Assembly: GCA_902774655.1 (NCBI GenBank)
Contig: CACYJD010000079.1
Span: 1-5,233 of the forward strand
Source of the DNA: an uncultured Erysipelotrichaceae bacterium
GTDB lineage: Bacteria; Bacillota_I; Bacilli_A; RFN20; CAG-826
Direction of reading: 5' to 3'
DNA length: 5,233 bases
The translations under genes and the position numbers were made by a program. Shown here in pieces: positions 1-5,233 of this stretch (the stretch's first letter is position 1; every line of letters begins with the position of its first letter). The notes beneath the pieces were generated by a model. The model made no database searches and was not told the DNA's origin. It saw nothing but the letters and a program-made list of their open reading frames with translations.

Positions 1-20
1 TAATTACTCAAGCAAATTAC

Positions 21-49
21 TTGTATAAAAATATATATAAATATATACT
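21..49 (+). promoter_or_regulatory. Putative housekeeping-sigma promoter of the tig-lon-engB operon
   Basis: A -35-like TTGTAT at 21-26 is followed, after exactly 17 bases, by a -10-like TATACT at 44-49. The -10 matches the TATAAT consensus at five of six positions; the -35 matches TTGACA only in its first three bases. The spacer is an almost pure A/T stretch. The site lies 34 bases before the tig start codon, leaving room for a short leader with a ribosome site. I see no CIRCE (HrcA) or CtsR-type heptad repeat here, so no heat-shock repressor site is evident. AT-rich DNA produces such matches by chance, so this is a moderate call. Confidence 0.5.
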
Positions 50-82
50 TTTAGATAATTTCAATTTATTAAGGAGATAAAC

Positions 83-1363
83 ATGAATAGAAACGTTGAA
101 AAATTAGCAAACTCCAAGGTTAGCGTTGTCTGTGATATCGACAAAGAAGCTTGGAAAACCGCTCAAGACAAAGCTTTCAAAAAACTTGCTACTAAAGTAA
201 AAGTATCAGGTTTTAGAGAAGGTAAAGTTCCAGTAGAAATCGCTAAAAAGCATATTTCTACCGCTCAAGTATTTGATGAAGCCATCAATTCCTTACTTCA
301 AGGAACATATGAAGAAGTCATCAGAGAAGAAAAACTTGTCCCAGCAGCACGTCCAAGTGTTGATGTCACAAAGATCAGTGAAACCGAATTACAACTCAAG
401 TTTGTAATCGTCACCGCTCCTGAAGTTAAACTTGGTAAATATAAAGGACTTGGCATCGCTAAAGAAGTTGCCAGTGTTAGTGAAGAAGAAGTTAAACAAT
501 CTATCGATAAATTAGTAGAAAACAATGCTTCACTCGTAGTTAGTGAAGAACCTGCTAAGATGGGTGATACAGTCGTTATCGACTTCTTAGGTACAGTTGA
601 TGGTGTTCCATTTGATGGTGGCAAAGCCGAAAACTATAGCTTAGAACTTGGTAGTAAAACATTTATCCCAGGATTCGAAGAACAATTAGTCGCCGTTAAA
701 GCGGGTGATGAAGTTGATGTTAAAGTTACTTTCCCAGAACACTATGGTGTTAAGGAACTTGAAAATAAAGCAGCAAACTTCCATTGCAAAGTTCACGAAG
801 TTAAATCAAAAGTCCTTCCTGAATTAGACGAAGAACTCATCGAAGAACTCAAGATTGAAGGTGTCAAGACAGTTGAAGAACTCAAAGAACATCAAAGATC
901 CCAAATTCTTTTACAAAAGGAAAGCGAAGCCAAACGTGCTATGGCTAACAAAGTTGTTGATGAAATCGTTAAAGGTTCAACTTTAGAAATCGCTGATGAA
1001 ATCATTGATGATGAAGTCGCTGCAATGATTGAAAACGTCAAACAACAAGCACAACAATATGGACTTACATATGAAGGTTACCTCTCAAGAGTAGGTAAAA
1101 CTGAAGAATCTTTAAAAGAAGAATATAAACCAGTTGCCAAACGTAACTTAGAAGCTTCATTTGTAATCCAAGAAATTGCTAAACAAGAAAAGATTACTGT
1201 CGAAGATAAAGATTTAGACGAAGAATTTGAAAGCATCGCTAAACTTTATAATCTCGAAGTTGCCAAAGTTAAAGAAATCCTCGGTCAAAACCTCGGACGT
1301 ATGAAAACAGAAATCATGCAAAGAAAGATCGAAGAATTCTTAGTTAAAGAAAATACAAAATAA
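83..1363 (+). CDS. tig: Trigger factor, ribosome-associated chaperone and peptidyl-prolyl isomerase
   Basis: Trigger factor docks at the ribosomal exit tunnel and shields nascent chains in the cytoplasm. The 426-residue length is normal for the family. The N-terminal ribosome-binding domain (about 1-115) carries the signature loop GFREGKVP at residues 43-50, the same numbering as E. coli. A central FKBP-type isomerase domain (about 155-245) shows GDTVVIDFLGTVDG near 161-174, IPGFE at 195-199 and a later FPEHYG motif. The rest, to 426, is a Lys/Glu-rich helical chaperone region, as expected for the C-terminal arms. The ATG is preceded by AAGGAG at 71-76 with a six-base spacing, which fixes the start. 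The gene ends in tandem TAA TAA stops. It is first in a likely operon with lon and engB. Residue 46 is Glu, where E. coli has Lys in its FRK ribosome-contact motif. Identification is very secure. Confidence 0.97.
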   Translation: MNRNVEKLANSKVSVVCDIDKEAWKTAQDKAFKKLATKVKVSGFREGKVPVEIAKKHISTAQVFDEAINSLLQGTYEEVIREEKLVPAARPSVDVTKISETELQLKFVIVTAPEVKLGKYKGLGIAKEVASVSEEEVKQSIDKLVENNASLVVSEEPAKMGDTVVIDFLGTVDGVPFDGGKAENYSLELGSKTFIPGFEEQLVAVKAGDEVDVKVTFPEHYGVKELENKAANFHCKVHEVKSKVLPELDEELIEELKIEGVKTVEELKEHQRSQILLQKESEAKRAMANKVVDEIVKGSTLEIADEIIDDEVAAMIENVKQQAQQYGLTYEGYLSRVGKTEESLKEEYKPVAKRNLEASFVIQEIAKQEKITVEDKDLDEEFESIAKLYNLEVAKVKEILGQNLGRMKTEIMQRKIEEFLVKENTK

Positions 1364-1381
1364 TAAGTGATTAGTCACTTA
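1364..1381 (+). promoter_or_regulatory. Perfect hairpin between tig and the lon ribosome site
   Basis: TAAGTGA at 1364-1370 and TCACTTA at 1375-1381 are exact reverse complements around a four-base TTAG loop. The stem starts at the second stop codon of tig and its last base is the first base of the lon Shine-Dalgarno sequence. There is no T-run after it, so it is not an intrinsic terminator. It could stabilise the processed mRNA, tune access to the lon ribosome site, or as DNA be a small operator. Function is inferred; the symmetry is directly visible. Confidence 0.45.
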
Positions 1382-1387
1382 AGGAGG
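1381..1387 (+). promoter_or_regulatory. Strong lon Shine-Dalgarno site that sets the start codon
   Basis: AAGGAGG is a near-perfect anti-16S match. Counting from AGGAGG (1382-1387), nine bases separate it from the ATG at 1397, which makes that ATG the lon start. An in-frame GTG at 1367 would place this ribosome site inside the coding sequence and has no upstream site of its own. The ATG at 1389 is too close and out of frame. Confidence 0.85.
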
Positions 1388-1396
1388 AATGATTGT

Positions 1397-3721
1397 ATGA
1401 ATGAACCAAAACCATTACTTCCTTTACTCGTTACAAAAAACTTTATTGTTTATCCAGACGATAAAGAACAAAAGATTGACGCTGCAAGGGGATTTAGTAG
1501 AGCCGCTATTGATGCATCTATTGCTCATAGTGATTCTTTAATCCTCATTGTTAGTCAAACTAATGGTGAGATTGAGTCTCCATCTACTGAGGAACTATAC
1601 ACTGTTGGTACATGGTGTAGAATCACTAGCTACCGCGATTTAAAGAATTATATTTCCGTTAAAGTAGTGGGCTTAAGTAGAGTAAAACTCACAAATATTA
1701 CATTTGATACCTCACTAGGCTATTTTGTTGCTAACTACGATTTACTCGAAGATATTAGCACTAATCAAGCAGGTATTATCGATGTAAGTAGACAAATAGT
1801 CTCTTATTTCCAAAAAGACGCTCAACTTCTTAATTCATTACCTAACGCAATTAGAAGTGAATTATTATCTAGTGGCATTGAGCCTGGGAAATTATGCGAT
1901 TTAATCGCTCAATATATCCCGATGACCAATGCTGATCGTCAACAAATTCTTGAAAAAGTTGATGTACTTGAAAGATGCGACTTTGTTTACCATTTGTTAT
2001 TGAACAAAACAATGGAAAAACAAATCGATAAAGAGATTCAAGAAGATGTAGCTAAGAGCAGTGAAAAAGCTCAAAGAGACTACATCCTTAACGAAAAACT
2101 TAAAGCTATTAAGAAAGAATTAGGAGAAGATCCTAATGATCAAAATAGTGAAAATGGAATCAGAGAAAGACTCGAAAAGAATCCTTATCCAGAACACGTT
2201 AAGAATAAAGTAAAAGCAGAACTTAGACGTTATGAAATGATGCCTCAAGCATCACTTGAATCTAGTTTAATCATGTCCTACATCCAAACTTTAATGGATG
2301 TCCCATGGTATCAAACCACTAAAGATAATGATGATTTAGAAAATGTCCAAAAGATTCTCGATGAAGACCATTATGGTCTAGATAAAGTTAAGAAAAGAAT
2401 TGTCGAGTATTTAGCGGTCAAAAAAATGACCGGTTCCTTAAAAGCCCCAATTCTATGTTTCTATGGACCTCCAGGATGTGGTAAAACCTCGCTCGCAAGT
2501 AGTATTGCTCGCGCCCTTGGTCGTAAATTCTTTAAAGCATCCTTAGGTGGTATCAGTGATGAAGCTGAAATTAGAGGCCACAGAAGAACTTACGTTGGTT
2601 CCATGCCAGGTAGAATCATCAATGGTATGAAGCGTGTTGGTGTTACTAACCCAGTCTTCCTTCTTGATGAAGTTGATAAACTTGCAAGTAGCTATAAAGG
2701 TGATCCTGCAAGTGCGTTACTAGAAGTTCTTGACCCTGCTCAAAACTTCCAATTTAACGATAACTATCTAGAAGAACCATATGATTTAAGCAATGTTTTA
2801 TTCATTGCCACTGCGAACTACTTAGAGAATGTTCCAGCACCATTGCGTGATAGATTAGAATTAATCGAAGTTAATTCTTATACCGAATTTGAGAAGATTA
2901 AAATCGCTCAAAATCACTTAATTAAGAAAGAACTAGTTGCTAACGGATTATCTCCTGAACAAGTTTCTATTTCCGAAGATGCAATTAAGTTATTAATTCA
3001 AAAATATACTCGTGAAGCTGGTGTTCGTGAACTCCAAAGACTTATTGGATCTCTCCTACGTAAATCAGTAGTGGAAATCTTAACTAAAAAGGTTGAACAC
3101 ATCGATATTGATGAGGCTAAAGCTATTGAATATCTTGGCGCACCAATATTCGAAAACTCTAAAAAAGAAGTTAACGAACAAGTCGGTGTTGTTACCGGAT
3201 TAGCCTACACTCAATTCGGTGGAGATATTCTTCCAATTGAAGTTACCTATTTCCCAGGTAAAGGTGCATTATCCTTAACTGGTAAACTTGGTGATGTTAT
3301 GAAAGAATCTGCTACCATCGCCTTAGACTACGTTAAGAGTAACGCTGAGAAATATAAGATTGATAACTCATTATTTGAAAAGAATGATATCCATATCCAT
3401 TTCCCAGAAGGCGCTGTTCCTAAAGATGGTCCAAGTGCAGGTGTAGCAATTACAACCGCAATTATCTCTTGCTTCACTAATAGAAAAGTCGATAATAACG
3501 TCGCTATGACTGGTGAAGTTAACCTTAGAGGTAACGCTTTACCTATCGGTGGACTTAGAGAAAAATCACTTGCTGCTCTTCGTAGCGGAATCAAAACTAT
3601 TATCGTTCCTAAAGATAACGCTAAAGACGTTAATGAACTTCCAGAAGAAGCTAAGAATGGTCTAAACATCATCCTTATGGAAAAAGTTGATGATGCCTTA
3701 GCAGTTGCATTAAAACAATAG
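1397..3721 (+). CDS. lon: ATP-dependent protease LonA (endopeptidase La)
   Basis: Lon is a cytoplasmic homo-hexameric AAA+ protease that unfolds and degrades misfolded and selected regulatory proteins. From the ATG at 1397 the protein has 774 residues, the usual LonA size. An N-terminal substrate-recognition domain (about 7-200) is followed by a helical linker containing QRDYILNEKLKAIKKELGE. The AAA+ module then shows Walker A GPPGCGKT at 357-364 and Walker B FLLDEVDK at 421-428. The C-terminal protease domain has the catalytic serine in GPSAG (S680) and the catalytic lysine in LREKS (K723), each one position from E. coli S679 and K722. All catalytic elements are present, so an active enzyme is expected. 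No membrane segments of a LonB type are seen, which supports LonA. It follows tig by 33 bases and engB begins four bases after its TAG stop, indicating one operon. Confidence 0.97.
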   Translation: MNEPKPLLPLLVTKNFIVYPDDKEQKIDAARGFSRAAIDASIAHSDSLILIVSQTNGEIESPSTEELYTVGTWCRITSYRDLKNYISVKVVGLSRVKLTNITFDTSLGYFVANYDLLEDISTNQAGIIDVSRQIVSYFQKDAQLLNSLPNAIRSELLSSGIEPGKLCDLIAQYIPMTNADRQQILEKVDVLERCDFVYHLLLNKTMEKQIDKEIQEDVAKSSEKAQRDYILNEKLKAIKKELGEDPNDQNSENGIRERLEKNPYPEHVKNKVKAELRRYEMMPQASLESSLIMSYIQTLMDVPWYQTTKDNDDLENVQKILDEDHYGLDKVKKRIVEYLAVKKMTGSLKAPILCFYGPPGCGKTSLASSIARALGRKFFKASLGGISDEAEIRGHRRTYVGSMPGRIINGMKRVGVTNPVFLLDEVDKLASSYKGDPASALLEVLDPAQNFQFNDNYLEEPYDLSNVLFIATANYLENVPAPLRDRLELIEVNSYTEFEKIKIAQNHLIKKELVANGLSPEQVSISEDAIKLLIQKYTREAGVRELQRLIGSLLRKSVVEILTKKVEHIDIDEAKAIEYLGAPIFENSKKEVNEQVGVVTGLAYTQFGGDILPIEVTYFPGKGALSLTGKLGDVMKESATIALDYVKSNAEKYKIDNSLFEKNDIHIHFPEGAVPKDGPSAGVAITTAIISCFTNRKVDNNVAMTGEVNLRGNALPIGGLREKSLAALRSGIKTIIVPKDNAKDVNELPEEAKNGLNIILMEKVDDALAVALKQ

Positions 3722-3724
3722 AGG
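3721..3724 (+). promoter_or_regulatory. Poorly spaced GAGG ribosome site of engB, overlapping the lon stop
   Basis: GAGG begins on the last base of the lon TAG stop and leaves only one base before the engB ATG at 3726, much tighter than the usual five to nine. An in-frame TAA at 3711 leaves no better upstream start, and the family alignment supports this ATG. EngB translation is therefore probably coupled to ribosomes finishing lon. Coupling is inferred from the spacing. Confidence 0.4.
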
Positions 3725-3725
3725 T

Positions 3726-4324
3726 ATGATTAACTTTACAAATGTTAAATTTATTAAAAGCTCACCCAATTATTTGGATGCGCCTTTAGAATTATCTAAA
3801 GAAGTTTTAATTGTTGGTAAATCTAACGTTGGTAAATCTTCTTTAATAAATGCTTTAACTAAAAAGAAGAATTTAGCACACACCAGCTCTAAACCTGGTC
3901 ACACTAAATTACTTAATTACTACAATATTGATAATTCCTTTTATCTAGTGGACGCTCCTGGATATGGATATACCGCAACCGGTGGCAAACACCTAGATAA
4001 TTTTGGAAAGATGATGGAAGAATATTTTGATAATCCTCATCTAAAAGGTGTCATCCACCTTATCGATAGTAGACATGAGCCATCTAAAGATGATAAAGAT
4101 TTCTATGCTTTCTTAAAAGAAAGTAATATTCCATTTATTATCATCTTCACTAAATCTTCACTAAAGTTGATAAATTAAAACAGAGTGAATTAGCTAAAGT
4201 TAATAAGTTTAGAAAAGAAAATTTTGCTAATGATCTAACATTGTTAAGCGATATTACAAAAGAGAAATATCTCGACAATATTCGCAATAAAATAGTAGGT
4301 CTTGCCCTCAATGAGACAAAATAG
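3726..4324 (+). pseudogene. engB: EngB/YsxC ribosome-biogenesis GTPase, frame broken by an 11-bp duplication
   Basis: EngB (YsxC, YihA) is a small GTPase needed for late assembly of the large ribosomal subunit and is essential in several bacteria. The first frame shows G1 GKSNVGKS at residues 31-38, the G2 region SKPGHTK at 55-61 and G3 DAPGYG at 76-81, then IDSRHEPS as in the family. At FTK (141-143), where G4 (TKxD) should follow, the frame changes and stops at 4176-4178 after residue 150. The missing part lies in another frame, from GAT at 4169 (DKLKQSELAK) to the TAG at 4322-4324. The cause is a perfect tandem copy of TCTTCACTAAA at 4144-4165. Removing one copy gives FTKVDK, a correct G4, and a protein of 195 residues, the B. 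subtilis YsxC length. As written, the 150-residue product lacks the G4 aspartate, G5 and the C-terminal helix and should not bind GTP properly. A sequencing or assembly fault, or a mixed population, is a serious alternative to a true pseudogene. Confidence 0.9.
4144..4165 (+). repeat. Perfect 11-bp tandem duplication in the engB G4 motif
   Basis: TCTTCACTAAA occurs twice head to tail, at 4144-4154 and 4155-4165; the match extends one base to the left (A at 4143 and 4154). Eleven is not a multiple of three, so the extra copy shifts the engB frame. Single-copy sequence reads I-I-F-T-K-V-D-K across the junction, exactly the expected GTPase sequence, so the single-copy form is clearly ancestral. 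Replication slippage could create or remove the copy. Confidence 0.95.
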
Positions 4325-4335
4325 CGATAAAGTCT

Positions 4336-4370
4336 CAAATATTTCCATTTAGAAATTTTTGTTTATTATT
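4336..4370 (+). terminator. Weak AT-rich terminator-like hairpin after engB
   Basis: The arms at 4336-4345 and 4352-4361 pair at nine of ten positions (one T-T mismatch, at 4340/4357) around a six-base loop, followed by TTTATTATT. It lies just after the original engB stop and before the membrane protein genes, where operon transcription might end. The stem is almost all A-T with only two G-C pairs, so it would be weak, and such structures arise easily in AT-rich spacers. Nothing else is evident in this 58-base gap; I could not pick a convincing promoter for the next gene. Confidence 0.35.
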
Positions 4371-4382
4371 TAAAATGAAAAT

Positions 4383-4981
4383 ATGATTATGAATAAACCA
4401 TTAAAACAATTTCTAATAAGAATGGGGATTGTTATTTTGTTATCGCTTGCTATTTTTATACCATTATTGTGCATTAGAAAATATATGATATCGAACAATT
4501 TTGTTTGGATCATTTTTAAAAAATACTCAATTACACTTCAACAGTTAGATAGCCTTATTTTCCCATTTGCGTTAAGTGCAATGTGTTTACTTTTTACCTT
4601 TCCTGTTTTGTTCTTTTTCGAATACAAAATTTTAAGAACTTTAGCGATTGTAATTGTTGCTTCTTTTTTAACTTTATCCAATTTTAATATGGTATTTGTG
4701 AAAATGCTGTACTATTATGAGGCTGAATTCGTTACATACGAAACTAATTTCAAAAAAATATTATTGTTTGCGAACAATTTAATGGTTTTTGGATTTGCGA
4801 AAATACTAAAAATGATTCCTATGTTCACCATTTAACTTTTGAAACAGCATATAAACAAACTATAATTCTTGAAAATTATGATAATGGCATTTGCGTTTCT
4901 TTTAGTAATGGAGGCGACGCTAGAATTTATAGGTATTTTGAATTTAAGGAAGGGCACTTTATAAGTGTAAATAATCTTTGA
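4383..4981 (+). pseudogene. Unrecognised small membrane protein gene with a one-base frameshift at an A7 run
   Basis: I do not recognise this family. Starting at ATG 4383 (or the in-frame ATG 4389), the protein has three likely membrane segments near residues 10-31, 58-80 and 84-106. Lys- and Arg-bearing stretches lie between them. The uninterrupted frame stops at 4833-4835 after 150 residues. From the A7 run at 4752-4758, the -1 frame continues without a stop to the TGA at 4979-4981. It encodes a plausible soluble tail of 74 residues, including WICENTKND, TIILENYDNG and RIYRYFEFKEG. One extra A in the run would join both parts into a 199-residue protein: a three-helix membrane anchor with a C-terminal domain likely rich in beta strands. 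The joined gene would end one base before the next ATG, as expected for neighbouring operon genes. No Shine-Dalgarno sequence precedes either ATG. The break could be a mutation, a sequencing error in the homopolymer, or slippage-dependent expression. Coding nature is likely; function is unknown. Confidence 0.65.
4752..4758 (+). repeat. A7 homopolymer at the frame junction of the membrane protein gene
   Basis: Seven A follow TTC in the first frame (TTC AAA AAA ATA). The protein-like reading continues in the frame beginning AAT at 4757, so a run of eight A would keep one open frame from 4383 to 4981. Runs like this are prone to replication slippage, RNA polymerase slippage and sequencing indels, any of which explains the break. 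Confidence 0.7.
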
Positions 4982-4982
4982 T

Positions 4983-5233
4983 ATGAACGAACATTTCTTT
5001 AATAAAAAGTTCACGATTATTTATTGGTCAATACTAATAGGTTTTATTGCAGTATTGATTTTATTGTCAATATTACTGGAACCAGTTTTGAGACTAGGTT
5101 TTGTTCCATTATTTACAATTTCGTTATATGGATTCGAATTGCCGCAATTATTCTTTGGAACAGCAATTTATTTTATTGTATTAATATATCTTTCAGAAAA
5201 TGAAAAATTAAAATATCTAGCTTTTATTATTGG
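4983..5233 (+). CDS. Unrecognised small membrane protein, 3' end beyond the window
   Basis: An open frame starts at ATG 4983, one base after the TGA of the preceding gene, and runs 83 codons to the window edge without a stop. An in-frame TAA at 4968 leaves no earlier start. The protein begins with a short charged stretch (MNEHFFNKK), then a strong membrane helix near residues 11-32, a short loop, and further hydrophobic segments near 54-70 and from 78 onward. No Shine-Dalgarno site is visible, so translation may be coupled to the gene before it. Topology and short matches (LPQL near 53-56 against LQQL; LKYLAFII near 76-83 against LRTLAIVI) suggest it is a diverged paralogue of the upstream gene. 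I do not recognise the family and assign no function. Confidence 0.65.
   Translation, partial: MNEHFFNKKFTIIYWSILIGFIAVLILLSILLEPVLRLGFVPLFTISLYGFELPQLFFGTAIYFIVLIYLSENEKLKYLAFII

Noticed and set aside
2..21. Direct repeat AATTACT at 2-8 and 15-21, and a CAAG/CTTG dyad at 9-12 and 20-23
   Set aside because: They are short, lie in AT-rich DNA and match no operator I know; chance is the simplest explanation.
298..624. Minus-strand open frame of 108 codons opposite tig
   Set aside because: It lies wholly inside a well-identified gene, its Ser/Thr-rich product resembles no domain, and it has no ribosome site; it mirrors tig codon use.
1367..1396. Ten-residue N-terminal extension of Lon from the GTG at 1367
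   Set aside because: The strong ribosome site at 1381-1387 lies inside it, and the ATG at 1397 gives the typical 774-residue LonA.
3328..3672. Minus-strand open frame of 114 codons opposite the lon protease domain
   Set aside because: It is antisense to the conserved catalytic region of lon and is a by-product of its codon pattern.
4144..4178. Programmed ribosomal frameshift in engB
   Set aside because: There is no slippery heptamer or evident stimulatory structure, and a shift would still leave extra residues in G4; the 11-bp duplication explains the break fully.
4150..4338. Minus-strand open frame of 62 codons across the end of engB
   Set aside because: The plus strand here encodes the recognisable engB C-terminus, so this is a shadow frame.
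4832..5014. Minus-strand open frame of 60 codons
   Set aside because: It is opposite the coding-like tail of the membrane protein gene, lysine/isoleucine-rich as expected from AT-rich DNA, and shows no recognisable motif.
1..5233. Mycoplasma-type code with TGA as tryptophan
   Set aside because: Tryptophans in tig, lon and the membrane genes are TGG, no in-frame TGA occurs in the long genes, and TGA serves as a plausible stop at 4979-4981.
1..5233. CRISPR array, tRNA or rRNA genes, insertion sequences, attachment sites
   Set aside because: No spaced repeats, cloverleaf-like sequence, transposase or integrase motifs or terminal inverted repeats were seen on either strand.

Overview
The window reads as a chromosomal piece of a low-GC Gram-positive bacterium (Bacillota, or a Mollicutes-like relative). 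The reasons are strong AGGAG-type ribosome sites before tig and lon, AT-rich codon use, the gene order trigger factor - lonA - engB, and protein lengths close to Bacillus (Lon of 774 residues). Tryptophan is written TGG and no in-frame TGA occurs in the long genes, so the standard genetic code fits. I cannot name a genus.

Layout: 1-82 is the leader and likely promoter of tig. 83-1363 is trigger factor. 1364-1396 is a short spacer holding a perfect 7-bp hairpin and a strong Shine-Dalgarno site. 1397-3721 is LonA protease with its catalytic residues intact. 3726-4324 is engB (ysxC/yihA), a ribosome-assembly GTPase. Its frame is broken by a perfect 11-bp tandem duplication inside the G4 guanine-recognition motif; removing one copy restores a 195-residue protein. 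4325-4382 is an AT-rich spacer with a weak terminator-like hairpin. 4383-4981 is an unrecognised small membrane protein gene whose frame shifts by one base at a run of seven A. 4983-5233 is the start of a second small membrane protein gene that runs off the window and may be a paralogue of the one before.

How the genes work together: tig, lon and engB lie close together on one strand and probably form one protein/ribosome homeostasis operon. Trigger factor folds nascent chains at the ribosome exit tunnel, Lon degrades misfolded proteins, and EngB helps mature the large ribosomal subunit. In many Bacillota clpX sits between tig and lon; here it is absent. The downstream membrane genes differ in base composition and translation signals and look like accessory genes unrelated to the operon.

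I see no sign of a novel defence system, CRISPR array or mobile element. The two points most worth checking are the two frame breaks, at 4144-4165 and 4752-4758. Each may be a real mutation, a reversible repeat-mediated switch or an assembly error, and the sequence alone cannot decide.
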